This document shows positions 35,708 to 44,158 of a stretch of DNA of 64,000 bases, in pieces; positions within the stretch are counted from its first letter, which is position 1; every line of letters begins with the position of its first letter. Location: NCBI RefSeq assembly GCF_001425005.1, contig NZ_LMDB01000033.1, forward strand, positions 125,238 through 189,237, in the 5' to 3' direction. Source of the DNA: Duganella sp. Root336D2. GTDB taxonomy: Bacteria; Pseudomonadota; Gammaproteobacteria; Burkholderiales; Burkholderiaceae_D. A model generated the notes under the pieces. It worked only from the letters and a program-made list of their open reading frames with translations, was not told the DNA's origin and did no database searches. The translations under genes were made by a program, and so were the position numbers.

Positions 35708-36175
35708 TTAGGAAGCTACGCTGTTCTTCTCGATTGCGGTCTTCACAGCAGTGTTGGTGGCGTTCGAAACGATGGTCCAACGCATGGTGGTGTCGTTAGC
35801 GCGCAGGCGTGGGGTGAAGATGATGGTGGAACCATCAATACCAGTGCCGATGCCGGCAGCGAAGGTCAGGGTGATCACGCCGTCGGTAACCGAAGCAGAA
35901 GTAACTTCTTTGGTCGAGGTGAATGCTGGAACACCGTCAGAGTTGGTGTCGCAGGTGGTCAGAACGCCGCCGGCTTCTTGTGCGCACATTGCAACAGCGG
36001 TTTTCAGGGATTCGACGGAAGCGATAGCGTTAGCTGCTTTAGCCTTGGCGGTGTAGTCGGAGTAAGCTGGAATTGCAACTGCAGCCAAGATACCGATAAT
36101 TGCCACAACGATCATCAGTTCGATCAGGGTGAAACCGGCTTGTGCTTGACGCTTAATCATCTTCATGGATTTCAT
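35708..36175 (-). CDS. Type IV pilin, paralogue 4
   Basis: 155 residues, leader [14 protein letters not shown] (Met4 instead of Val), then [20 protein letters not shown]. The head has [18 protein letters not shown] and [29 protein letters not shown] before the ATG is a strong ribosome site. First of the four in transcription order, downstream of the FHA gene but with its own sigma-54 promoter. Confidence 0.92.
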   Translation of the reverse strand: MKSMKMIKRQAQAGFTLIELMIVVAIIGILAAVAIPAYSDYTAKAKAANAIASVESLKTAVAMCAQEAGGVLTTCDTNSDGVPAFTSTKEVTSASVTDGVITLTFAAGIGTGIDGSTIIFTPRLRANDTTMRWTIVSNATNTAVKTAIEKNSVAS

Positions 36176-36226
36176 TTACTGCTCCTCTGTAAAAAACTTA
36201 AAAATTGGGTCTAACGCTTGGATATG

Positions 36227-36242
36227 AGCAATCCCCGTGCCA
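36227..36242 (-). promoter_or_regulatory. Sigma-54 promoter of pilin gene 4
   Basis: Minus strand TGGCACGGGGATTGCT; the -24 and -12 elements are conserved while the 4-bp spacer differs from the other three copies. Confidence 0.85.
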
Positions 36243-36273
36243 GCTCAATTTTTCAGCAAATCACCCTGCTTTC

Positions 36274-36345
36274 TGTCAAAAAATGTCAGTTTCGCAATGC
36301 TAGTATGACGATTTTGGTCAACGGCCTGCAATCTTTGTCAGTTTG
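36274..36345. promoter_or_regulatory. Possible PilR-type activator sites upstream of pilin 4
   Basis: TGTCA occurs at 36274, 36284 and 36336, 30-100 bp upstream of the sigma-54 promoter. PilR of Pseudomonas binds TGTC-containing repeats in the pilA upstream region; similar clusters precede the other three pilin promoters here. Confidence 0.45.
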
Positions 36346-36370
36346 CGGCGTTGCTCCATGACAATTTTCG

Positions 36371-37024
36371 TCAACTGACGCGGAATGCCATCAGGATTCC
36401 GCTGAGGTCGAGGATGTCGCCCCCATTCAGCGAGTGCGGCTGGCGCGGCATTGGGTCGCCATTCAACAGAGGAGATTTGTCGCCTTCCACGTGGGCGACG
36501 GAATAGCCTTCTAGGGCACGGGTGATCACGACTACCTGCACGCCCGGGCGGCCCAGGCTGGTGACGGGCTTGGTCAGGCTCAGGGTTTTGCCGGCGTTCG
36601 TGCCGTTCAGGACTTCTATATGGGCCAGCGGCAGTTCTGCGAACTGGGTGTGCGGCGCGGAAGGCAGCGAGGCTGAGGCCGAGGGCGGCGCCGGCATGGC
36701 CGGGATGGTGGCGGCGGCGGCGGCCAGCGGGCGGATGCCGTCGCTGACAAATTCGAGGTGGTACTTGGCCATCTTGATCACGTCCTTGTGCTGCAGGAAG
36801 TGCTTGCCGATGCGGTGGCCGTTCACAAATGTACCATTTGTGCTTTGCAGGTCTTCCAGGAAGGAGTCGTCCAGGATGGTCGTGACGAGGGCGTGCTCGC
36901 CGCTCACAGCCCCGTGATTCAGGACAATGTCGTTATGCTTATGGCGGCCGACGGTCATGCGCTCCTTGGTGAGCTGCACTGTCTGCTCGATAACACCTTC
37001 TCGCATCACGAGTAGTTTTGCCAA
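36371..37024 (-). CDS. FHA-domain protein with degenerate second FHA-like domain
   Basis: 217 residues. The N-terminal forkhead-associated domain has all phosphothreonine-binding motifs: VGRHKHNDI, VSGEHALV and STNGTFVNG. After an Ala/Pro-rich linker (about 100-125) a second beta-rich domain (IEVLNGTNAGKTLSLTKPVT, then LGRPGVQVVV) keeps only traces of FHA motifs. FHA proteins read Ser/Thr phosphorylation and often serve T6SS or signalling. It lies between sucD and the pilins; no kinase gene is in view. Confidence 0.88.
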   Translation of the reverse strand: MAKLLVMREGVIEQTVQLTKERMTVGRHKHNDIVLNHGAVSGEHALVTTILDDSFLEDLQSTNGTFVNGHRIGKHFLQHKDVIKMAKYHLEFVSDGIRPLAAAAATIPAMPAPPSASASLPSAPHTQFAELPLAHIEVLNGTNAGKTLSLTKPVTSLGRPGVQVVVITRALEGYSVAHVEGDKSPLLNGDPMPRQPHSLNGGDILDLSGILMAFRVS

Positions 37025-37049
37025 ATCGATATCCTCCTGGTAAACGCAA

Positions 37050-37071
37050 ACGGGGAGCCGAAGCTCCCCGT
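37050..37071 (-). terminator. Hairpin terminator after sucD
   Basis: ACGGGGAGC/GCTCCCCGT stem around a TTCG tetraloop on the minus strand, with only a short T-rich tail (TTTGCGTTT). 16 bp past the sucD stop and 26 bp before the FHA start. Confidence 0.75.
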
Positions 37072-37087
37072 TATCATACAGCTACTA

Positions 37088-37969
37088 TTACAGCATTGCC
37101 TTCAACAGACGAGCCATTTCGGATGGGTTCTTGGTTACCTTGATACCGCAGGCTTCCATGATTTCCAGTTTGGCTTGCGCGGTGTCAGCGCCGCCGGAGA
37201 TCAGCGCGCCGGCGTGGCCCATGCGCTTGCCTGGAGGAGCGGTCACACCGGCGATGAAGCCAACCACTGGCTTCTTCATGTTGTCCTTGATCCAACGGGC
37301 TGCGTTGGCTTCGTCCGGACCGCCGATTTCGCCGATCATGATCACCGCGTCGGTGTCAGGATCGTCGTTGAACATGCGCATCACGTCGATGTGCTTCAGG
37401 CCGTTGATCGGGTCGCCGCCGATACCAACTGCGGAAGACTGGCCCAGGCCCAGTGCGGTCAGCTGGCCGACTGCTTCATAGGTCAGGGTGCCAGAGCGGG
37501 AAACCACGCCGATACGACCCTTCTTGTGGATGTGGCCAGGCATGATGCCGATCTTGATTTCGTCAGGGGTGATCAGGCCTGGGCAGTTAGGGCCCAGCAG
37601 CAGGGTCTTGGAACCTGCTTTAGCCATACGGTCCTTGATTTCCATCATGTCGCGGACTGGGATGCCTTCGGTGATGCAGATGGCCAGGTCCAGGTCGGCT
37701 TCTACGGCTTCCCAGATTGCAGCGGCTGCGCCTGCTGGTGGAACGTAGATCACGGAAACGGTCGCGCCGGTTTCCGAAGCCGCTTCCTTGACGGATGCGT
37801 AGATTGGGATGCCTTCGAAGTCTTCGCCGGCTTTCTTCGGGTTCACGCCGGCAACGAAAGCTTCACGGCCGTTCGCGTAGTCGCGGCACATGCGGGTGTG
37901 GAACTGGCCGGTTTTGCCGGTAATGCCCTGGGTGATGACTTTGGTGTCTTTATTGATCAGGATAGACAT
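37088..37969 (-). CDS. sucD: Succinate--CoA ligase subunit alpha
   Basis: 293 residues. TCA-cycle enzyme forming succinate plus nucleoside triphosphate from succinyl-CoA. VITQGITGKTGQFHT at the N-terminus, PNCPGLITPDEIKIGIMPG, GVVSRSGTLTYEA, and GHAGALISGGADTAQAK with the phosphorylated active-site His. Follows sucC by 13 bp in the same operon. Confidence 0.97.
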   Translation of the reverse strand: MSILINKDTKVITQGITGKTGQFHTRMCRDYANGREAFVAGVNPKKAGEDFEGIPIYASVKEAASETGATVSVIYVPPAGAAAAIWEAVEADLDLAICITEGIPVRDMMEIKDRMAKAGSKTLLLGPNCPGLITPDEIKIGIMPGHIHKKGRIGVVSRSGTLTYEAVGQLTALGLGQSSAVGIGGDPINGLKHIDVMRMFNDDPDTDAVIMIGEIGGPDEANAARWIKDNMKKPVVGFIAGVTAPPGKRMGHAGALISGGADTAQAKLEIMEACGIKVTKNPSEMARLLKAML

Positions 37970-37982
37970 AGTGATTCCTTAA

Positions 37983-39149
37983 TTATTTACCGGCAGCGGC
38001 AGCGACTACGGCCTTGGCTGCATCTTCCATGGTGTCAGCGGCGATGATTGGCAGGCCGGAATCGGCCAGCATCTTCTTGCCCAGGTCTTCGTTGGTGCCC
38101 TTCATGCGGACCACCAGCGGAACTTGCAGGGACACGGCTTTGGATGCGGTGATCACGCCTTCGGCGATCACGTCGCAGCGCATGATGCCGCCGAAGATGT
38201 TCACCAGGATGGCTTTCAGGTCCGGGTTCTTCAGCATGATCTTGAACGCTTCGGTCACTTTCTCGGCAGTTGCGCCGCCGCCGACGTCCAGGAAGTTGGC
38301 AGGCTCGCCGCCGAACAGCTTGATGGTGTCCATGGTTGCCATGGCCAGGCCGGCGCCGTTCACCAGGCAGCCGATGTTGCCGTCCAGGGAGATGTAGGCC
38401 AGGTCGAATTTCGATGCTTCGACTTCAGCTGGATCTTCTTCGTCCAGGTCGCGGTAAGCGACGATTTCCGGACGGCGGAACAGGGCATTCGCGTCGAAGT
38501 TGAACTTGGCGTCCAGGGCGATGATCTTGCCGGAACCGGTCACGATCAGCGGGTTGATTTCGGCCAGGGATGCGTCGGTATCCCAGTAGGCTTTGTACAG
38601 GCCTTGCAGGTTGGTCACCGCGTCGGCGATCGAGCCTTCCGGCACGCCGATCTTGCGCGCAACGTCGGCGGCATCAGCTTCGGTCAGGCCAACAGCTGGA
38701 TCGATCACGACGTTGTGGATCAGTTCCGGGTGCTTTTCAGCGACTTCTTCGATGTCCATGCCGCCTTCGGAGGAAGCCATCAGGACAACGCGCTGGGTAA
38801 CGCGGTCGGTTACCAGTGAAACGTACAGTTCCTTCTTGATGTCGGCGCCTTCTTCGATCATCAGGCGGCGGACTTTCTGGCCTTCAGGGCCGGTCTGGTG
38901 GGTCACCAGTTGCATGCCCATGATCTGGTCGGAGTATTCCTTGACCTGTTCCAGCGACTTGGCTACTTTCACGCCGCCGCCTTTACCACGGCCACCGGCA
39001 TGGATCTGTGCCTTCACGACCCATACTGGGCCGCCCAGGGTTTCGGCAGCTTTCACTGCTTCTTCCACGGACATGCACGGGATGCCGCGCGGTACGGTCA
39101 CTCCGAATTTTCGGAGGATCTCTTTGCCTTGATACTCATGGATTTTCAT
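37983..39149 (-). CDS. sucC: Succinate--CoA ligase subunit beta
   Basis: 388 residues, ATP-grasp subunit partnering Suc[56 protein letters not shown] and FVDVGG-like [14 protein letters not shown] are typical. Upstream DUF2889 and recA/recX order is common in Burkholderiales. Confidence 0.97.
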   Translation of the reverse strand: MKIHEYQGKEILRKFGVTVPRGIPCMSVEEAVKAAETLGGPVWVVKAQIHAGGRGKGGGVKVAKSLEQVKEYSDQIMGMQLVTHQTGPEGQKVRRLMIEEGADIKKELYVSLVTDRVTQRVVLMASSEGGMDIEEVAEKHPELIHNVVIDPAVGLTEADAADVARKIGVPEGSIADAVTNLQGLYKAYWDTDASLAEINPLIVTGSGKIIALDAKFNFDANALFRRPEIVAYRDLDEEDPAEVEASKFDLAYISLDGNIGCLVNGAGLAMATMDTIKLFGGEPANFLDVGGGATAEKVTEAFKIMLKNPDLKAILVNIFGGIMRCDVIAEGVITASKAVSLQVPLVVRMKGTNEDLGKKMLADSGLPIIAADTMEDAAKAVVAAAAGK

Positions 39150-39207
39150 GCTGGCTTTCCCTTCTTTCGAATACCTGTTTGTTGGTTAGATGTATTTTGT
39201 ACAGCAC

Positions 39208-39792
39208 CTAGGCTGCGTCCGCCTTGTTGGCGTACCAGCGTGGGTAGAACTCGGCAACTGCCCCGCCATCGGTCTTGAGGGCGTGGCACTTATCGAGTTG
39301 GAACGGTTTCTCTGTCGCAGTGCTGGAACGCTCGTTCACCGGCCAGACGTCATTGGCAAAGGCTTGCACGGCTGCCGTCGGCAGGACCAGGGCCAGTTCT
39401 GTCAGGTGGGTACAGCCATGTACGCCGGCCAGCCTTTCCTTGACTGCATGGCGAAAACCCTTCATCAGGTTCAGGCCGATCAAGGCTTTATAGGCTGGGC
39501 CGATTGTGTCGCAATGGCCAGGATAGGGAACGGCGTCCGAACTTGCTTCGGCATCGATGATGGTCAGCTGCTTATCGACGGTCACACGCAGCCACAGGTC
39601 GTGCAGGGCTTCATTGCCTTTGCGCGGACCGGATGCCAGCATGGTGTCGAAGGATTTGATGTCCGTGATATGGGCGTCAAGATCCCACAGTCCATCCTCG
39701 CGAGAATACGCCTGGATGTCTATGGCGCGCGTATGCCGCAGCGCACGTCGGGAGACTGGATTTGACAGGGACATAAGACCGATGCCACTCAA
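39208..39792 (-). CDS. DUF2889-family protein
   Basis: 194 residues (or 188 from ATG 39774). Soluble. Diagnostic stretches are RRALRHTRAIDIQAYSREDG, LWDLDAHITDIKSFD, LHDLWLRVTVDKQLTI and GCTHLTEL. DUF2889 proteins are found next to recA/sucCD in betaproteobacteria; function unknown. A His/Cys pair in GVHGCTHL might bind a metal, which is speculation. Confidence 0.85.
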   Translation of the reverse strand: MSGIGLMSLSNPVSRRALRHTRAIDIQAYSREDGLWDLDAHITDIKSFDTMLASGPRKGNEALHDLWLRVTVDKQLTIIDAEASSDAVPYPGHCDTIGPAYKALIGLNLMKGFRHAVKERLAGVHGCTHLTELALVLPTAAVQAFANDVWPVNERSSTATEKPFQLDKCHALKTDGGAVAEFYPRWYANKADAA

Positions 39793-39905
39793 AAGTGGCC
39801 AAAATTATAAGCAGCTAATCAGTACGCCGCAGCTTCTACGGACAACCACCGCACCCGCGGTGCTGCATAAAACTATCGAAGTGTAGCACACCTTGTCAGG
39901 CCAAT

Positions 39906-40364
39906 TTAAAAGTCCTCGTCGGGCATCGTGCCCTTCATGGCGGTGCGGATGGCTTTCTGCGAGAAGCCGCGCGACATGAGGAAGCGCAATTGCTTTTGGC
40001 GGCCTTCGGGGTCTGCGGCGACTTCGCCGAATTTGCGGCGCCAGACTTCGCAGCAGCGCTCGACTTCGTCTTCTTTCAGGCTTTCCTTTACTTCGGCCAG
40101 CATCTCGCCGCCGATGCCGTGGTGCTGCAGTTCGGCCACGATGCGGCTGTTGCCGTAGCGGGCGGAGCGGCGGTGCACCAGGTTTTCGGAGAAGCGCTCT
40201 TCAGAGAGCCATTTGTTTTGTTCGAGGAAGTTCAGGAGGGCTTCGACGTCGTCGCCCTCTTCCGCGTGGCGTTGCAGCTTGCGGGCGAGTTCGAGGCGGG
40301 AGTGCTCGCGCTGGCTTAGCAGGCGGAGGGCGCGGGCTTTTAGGGTGGGTTTGGGGAGGGGCAT
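39906..40364 (-). CDS. recX: Regulatory protein RecX
   Basis: 152 residues. RecX caps RecA filaments and limits recombinase activity. Tandem three-helix repeats: [52 protein letters not shown] and [20 protein letters not shown]. It follows recA, but the 126-bp gap is almost wholly a CCGGTAA-family repeat ending 5 bp before the ATG, so no Shine-Dalgarno sequence is visible; translation may be weak. Confidence 0.93.
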   Translation of the reverse strand: MPLPKPTLKARALRLLSQREHSRLELARKLQRHAEEGDDVEALLNFLEQNKWLSEERFSENLVHRRSARYGNSRIVAELQHHGIGGEMLAEVKESLKEDEVERCCEVWRRKFGEVAADPEGRQKQLRFLMSRGFSQKAIRTAMKGTMPDEDF

Positions 40365-40369
40365 CTTTT

Positions 40370-40491
40370 AAACCGGTAAACCGGCCGGATGGCCGTCCCG
40401 TCTGACCCAAGGGTCAGACCCGACGTGCCGGAGCCGCAGGTCTGTGATCTGGCGGGTCCGACCCTTGGGTCGTACCCAGATTTACCGGTTT
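40370..40491. repeat. CCGGTAA-family palindromic element between recA and recX
   Basis: 122 bp with 11-bp perfect ends AAACCGGTAAA/TTTACCGGTTT. Internal arms GTCTGACCC-AA-GGGTCAGACCC and GGGTCCGACCC-TT-GGGTCGTACCC match the fba-purC copy in order but with a longer, different centre. Its end overlaps the last base of the recA stop codon (TAAAACCGG on the minus strand). Confidence 0.85.
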
Positions 40492-41570
40492 TAGTCGACT
40501 GCCTTCAGTTTAGGCGCCGGCGCTTCATCGCCACCATCGACCACCGCAGGCAGCTCACGCACGCCCAGCGCTGCACGCACCTTGTTCTCGATTTCGCGCG
40601 CCAGTGCCGGGCGCTCTTTGAGGAAGGTACGGGCATTGTCCTTACCCTGGCCGATACGTTCGCCGCCGTAGCTATACCAGGAACCCGACTTCTCAACGAT
40701 CTTGGCGTCCACGCCCAGGTCGATGATCTCGCCTTCGCGCGAAGTGCCTTCTCCGTACAGGATGTCGAAGTGGGCTTCCTTGAACGGCGGGGCAATCTTG
40801 TTCTTGACCACTTTAACCTTGGTCTCGTTACCAATCACCTCGTCGCCCGACTTGATCGAGCCGGTGCGGCGGATGTCGAGGCGCACGGATGCGTAAAATT
40901 TCAGTGCGTTACCGCCGGTGGTGGTTTCCGGCGAGCCGAACATCACGCCGATCTTCATGCGGATCTGGTTAATGAAGATCACCAGGGTATTGGTGCGGTT
41001 GATGGTGCCGGTCAGCTTGCGCAGCGCCTGGGACATCAGTCGCGCCTGCAGGCCCGGCAGCGAGTCGCCCATGTCGCCCTCGATTTCGGCTTTCGGGGTC
41101 AGCGCGGCGACCGAGTCGACCACGATCAGGTCCACTGAACCGGAGCGCACCAGCGCATCGCAGATTTCCAGGGCCTGTTCGCCGGTGTCCGGCTGCGAGA
41201 TCAGCAGTTCGTGCAGGTTGACGCCCAATTTTTGGGCGTAGGTCACGTCCAGCGCGTGTTCCGCATCGATGAAGGCGCAGGTGCCGCCCAGCTTCTGCAT
41301 TTCCGCGATGGCTTGCAGGGTCAGGGTGGTTTTACCGGAGGATTCAGGACCGTAGATTTCGACGACGCGGCCGCGTGGCAGGCCGCCTACGCCCAGCGCG
41401 ATATCCAGCCCCAGGGAGCCGGTGGAGACAGTCTGCACTTCCTCGATCGGGGCCGACGCGTCCATGCGCATCACCGAGCCTTTACCAAACTGCTTCTCAA
41501 TCTGGGCCAGCGCCGCGGCCAGGGCCTTGGCTTTTTCCGATGCCGGTACTGCTCCTTTTTTGTCGTCCAT
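40491..41570 (-). CDS. recA: Recombinase RecA
   Basis: 359 residues from the ATG at 41570 ([20 protein letters not shown]); a longer frame to 41663 would cover the promoter. Walker [21 protein letters not shown] as Walker [15 protein letters not shown] as L2 region start and the usual acidic C-terminus. ATP-dependent strand-exchange protein and SOS coprotease. Its promoter carries a LexA box. Confidence 0.98.
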   Translation of the reverse strand: MDDKKGAVPASEKAKALAAALAQIEKQFGKGSVMRMDASAPIEEVQTVSTGSLGLDIALGVGGLPRGRVVEIYGPESSGKTTLTLQAIAEMQKLGGTCAFIDAEHALDVTYAQKLGVNLHELLISQPDTGEQALEICDALVRSGSVDLIVVDSVAALTPKAEIEGDMGDSLPGLQARLMSQALRKLTGTINRTNTLVIFINQIRMKIGVMFGSPETTTGGNALKFYASVRLDIRRTGSIKSGDEVIGNETKVKVVKNKIAPPFKEAHFDILYGEGTSREGEIIDLGVDAKIVEKSGSWYSYGGERIGQGKDNARTFLKERPALAREIENKVRAALGVRELPAVVDGGDEAPAPKLKAVD

Positions 41571-41620
41571 GATGTTCTTTCGCGCTAGATAAATTGGGTC
41601 ACTACGTATGTACAGGTGGT

Positions 41621-41649
41621 ACTGTATAAAATTACAGTGCTTTTGACAA
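41621..41649 (-). promoter_or_regulatory. recA promoter with LexA (SOS) box
   Basis: Minus strand TTGTCA (41644-41649), 17-bp spacer and TACAGT (41621-41626) form a sigma-70 promoter. The LexA box CTGTATAAAATTACAG (41622-41637) matches CTGT-N8-ACAG and overlaps the -10, so LexA would block RNA polymerase. Confidence 0.9.
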
Positions 41650-41701
41650 GCCCCTTTTTGCAAACTTTGCGATTTATCAAAGAGGTGGTTACAGTTAGCC
41701 T

Positions 41702-42394
41702 ATGCGTATCCTATTAGCCGAAGATGACAGCGTCCTCGCGGACGGCCTGACGCGCTCCCTGCGCCAGTCCGGCTATGCGATCGATTGCGTAAAAAATGGG
41801 CAGGAGGCGGACACGGCCTTGTCCACCCAGGAATTCGACCTGCTGATCCTGGACCTGGGCCTGCCCAAGATGTCAGGCCTGGAAGTGCTGCGCCGGCTGC
41901 GCACGCGCGGCTCGCTGCTGCCGGTGCTGATCCTGACCGCGGCCGATTCGGTGGAGCAGCGTGTCAACGGCCTCGACCTGGGCGCCGACGATTACATGGC
42001 CAAGCCGTTCGCGCTGTCCGAACTGGAAGCGCGGGTGCGCGCCCTGACCCGGCGCGGCCAGGGCGGCGGCTCCACGGTGGTCAAGCATGGCCCGCTCACT
42101 TATGACCAGGTGGGGCGCAGCGCCTATATCAATGAGCAGATGCTGGACCTCTCGGCGCGCGAACTGGGCCTGCTGGAAATCCTGCTGGCGCGCACCGGGC
42201 GCCTGGTGTCGAAAGAGCAGCTGGTGGACCACCTGTGCGAATGGGGCGAGGAGGTCAGCAACAACGCCATCGAGGTCTATGTGCACCGCCTGCGCAAGAA
42301 GATTGAAGTGGGCGGCATCCGCATCGCCACCGTGCGCGGCCTCGGCTACTGCCTGGAGAAATTCAACCCGCCGCAACCGCCGGCCGCCACGTGA
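41702..42394 (+). CDS. OmpR/TctD-family response regulator
   Basis: 230 residues. Receiver domain: LLAEDD at 5-9, phosphoacceptor Asp51 in LLILDLGLPKMSG, conserved Lys in DDYMAKPF. C-terminal winged helix (about 130-220) with VSNNAIEVYVHRLRKKIEVG and IRTVRGLGY-like IATVRGLGYCLEK. Most similar in style to TctD/QseB regulators. The GTGA overlap joins it to the kinase; the transporter pair downstream is probably its regulon. Confidence 0.92.
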   Translation: MRILLAEDDSVLADGLTRSLRQSGYAIDCVKNGQEADTALSTQEFDLLILDLGLPKMSGLEVLRRLRTRGSLLPVLILTAADSVEQRVNGLDLGADDYMAKPFALSELEARVRALTRRGQGGGSTVVKHGPLTYDQVGRSAYINEQMLDLSARELGLLEILLARTGRLVSKEQLVDHLCEWGEEVSNNAIEVYVHRLRKKIEVGGIRIATVRGLGYCLEKFNPPQPPAAT

Positions 42395-43908
42395 ACGGCG
42401 AGCAGCAGGCCGCCGACTGGGACCACGCCCCGGCCGCCGAAGAAAATGAGATCCAGCACTCGCTGTTCGGCGAGATCCTCGACTGGATGCTCGCTCCCCT
42501 GCTGCTGCTGTGGCCGATGAGCATCGCCATCACCTACCTGGTGGCGAAGTCCATCGCCAACCAGCCTTTCGACCATGCGCTGGAAGATACCGTCACCGTG
42601 CTGACGCAGCAGGTGCGCGAAGTGGCCGGCGCGATCCCTCGCCTGCCGGGGCCGGCGCGCGACATCCTGCGCGCCGACGACATCGACAATATCTATTACC
42701 AGGTCAGCAGCCCGTCCGGCGCCCACGTCGACGGCGACCGCGACCTGCCGCCGCCGCCGAAGCAGGACCCGGAACTGCAGGACATCCGCGCCGGCGCCGT
42801 CCTGTTCCGCAACGCCACGCTGCACGGCACGCCGGTCCGCATCGCCTGGACCTGGGTCAACCTGGAAGAAGACAAGGCGCAGCCGCAGCGCCTGGCCCTG
42901 GTGCAGGTGGGCGAAACGCTGGAAAAACGCGCCAAGCTGGCCAATGAAATCATCAAGGGCGTGATCCTGCCGCAGTTCATCATCCTGCCGATTGTGCTGG
43001 CCCTGGTGTGGTTTGCCTTGTCGCGCGGGCTGCTGCCGCTGCGCGAGCTGCAGGAGCGCATCCGCGCCCGCCCTTCCGACGACTTGAGCCCGATCCCGCC
43101 GCGCCAGGTGCCGGAGGAAATCACGCCGCTGGTCAAGTCGCTCAATGAAATGCTGGAGCGCCTGAAACTGTCGATCGATTCGCAGAAGCGCTTCATCGCC
43201 GATGCCGCGCACCAGATGAAAACCCCGCTGGCCGGCATGCGCACGCAATCGGAACTGGCGCTGAGGCAGACCGACCAGGCCGAGGTGCACCGTTCACTGG
43301 AGCAGCTGGCCAAATCGTCGGAAGCCGCAACGCGCCTGGTCAACCAGCTGCTGGCACTGGCGCGCGCCGAAAACCAGCCCCAGGCCGGCACCGCGATGGC
43401 GCCGCTGGAGCTGGGCGAAGTGGCGCGCAATACGGTGCACGACTGGGTGCAGGCTTCATTCAACTACGGCATCGACCTTGGCTACGAGCCGCCGCATGAA
43501 GAGGTGCCGATTTCCGGCAACGCCATGATGCTGCGCGAAATGCTGTCCAACCTGATCGACAATGCCCTGCGCTACACGCCGCGCGGCAGTGCAGTCACGG
43601 TGCGCGTGCGCCGCACCGGCAGGCATGCGCTGCTCGAAGTGGAAGACAACGGCCCCGGCATCCCGGCAGCGGAACGGGGCCATGTGTTCGAACGCTTCTA
43701 CCGCATCCTGGGCAGCAATACCGAGGGCTCCGGCCTCGGCCTGCCGATCGTGCGCGAAGTGGCGCAGCAGCACGATGCGGAAGTCGACCTGTTCGCCAAC
43801 CCGCGCACCACCGACCCGAAATATCCGGGCTGCCTGTTCCGCGTCACGTTCCCGCTGCGCGAGCCGGACGTGCCGCCCGATGAAGAAGAGGTACCGCAAT
43901 TTGGATAA
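42391..43908 (+). CDS. Sensor histidine kinase (TctE-like)
   Basis: 505 residues, GTG start overlapping the regulator stop by 4 bp. Two membrane helices (about 34-55 and 190-215) flank a periplasmic sensor loop of about 135 residues that is Pro/Asp-rich (DLPPPPKQDPELQ). HisKA box FIADAAHQMKTPL with His274; LSNLIDNALRYTP (N box), EDNGPGIP (G1) and GSGLGLPIV (G2). The TctE-like N-terminus suggests sensing of a small carboxylate, in line with the downstream symporter. Confidence 0.92.
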   Translation: MNGEQQAADWDHAPAAEENEIQHSLFGEILDWMLAPLLLLWPMSIAITYLVAKSIANQPFDHALEDTVTVLTQQVREVAGAIPRLPGPARDILRADDIDNIYYQVSSPSGAHVDGDRDLPPPPKQDPELQDIRAGAVLFRNATLHGTPVRIAWTWVNLEEDKAQPQRLALVQVGETLEKRAKLANEIIKGVILPQFIILPIVLALVWFALSRGLLPLRELQERIRARPSDDLSPIPPRQVPEEITPLVKSLNEMLERLKLSIDSQKRFIADAAHQMKTPLAGMRTQSELALRQTDQAEVHRSLEQLAKSSEAATRLVNQLLALARAENQPQAGTAMAPLELGEVARNTVHDWVQASFNYGIDLGYEPPHEEVPISGNAMMLREMLSNLIDNALRYTPRGSAVTVRVRRTGRHALLEVEDNGPGIPAAERGHVFERFYRILGSNTEGSGLGLPIVREVAQQHDAEVDLFANPRTTDPKYPGCLFRVTFPLREPDVPPDEEEVPQFG

Positions 43909-44158
43909 GATCGAGCGCCACTGGCGCCGCGTACGCCGCATGACCGGCTGGCTGCTGGCCACCTGGCTGCTCACCACGTTCTGCATCATTTTCTTTGCGC
44001 GCGAATTGAGCGGGCTGTCGATTTTCGGCTGGCCGTTGTCGTTCTACCTCGCCGCGCAGGGCGCATCGCTGATCTACCTCGCCATCATCGGTTTCTACGC
44101 CTGGCGCATGCGCGCCATCGAGCGGCTGTACCGCAGCGAGAGCGAGGGCCAGGCATGA
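43901..44158 (+). CDS. DUF4212 small subunit of sodium/solute symporter
   Basis: 85 residues from a TTG at 43901 with GAAGAGG before it; an internal ATG at 43938 would lose conserved residues. Two membrane helices (GWLLATWLLTTFCIIFFA; FYLAAQGASLIYLAIIGFYA) and the family signature GWPLSFYLAAQG. Overlaps the kinase stop by 8 bp and the symporter start by 4 bp. Confidence 0.88.
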   Translation: MDKIERHWRRVRRMTGWLLATWLLTTFCIIFFARELSGLSIFGWPLSFYLAAQGASLIYLAIIGFYAWRMRAIERLYRSESEGQA

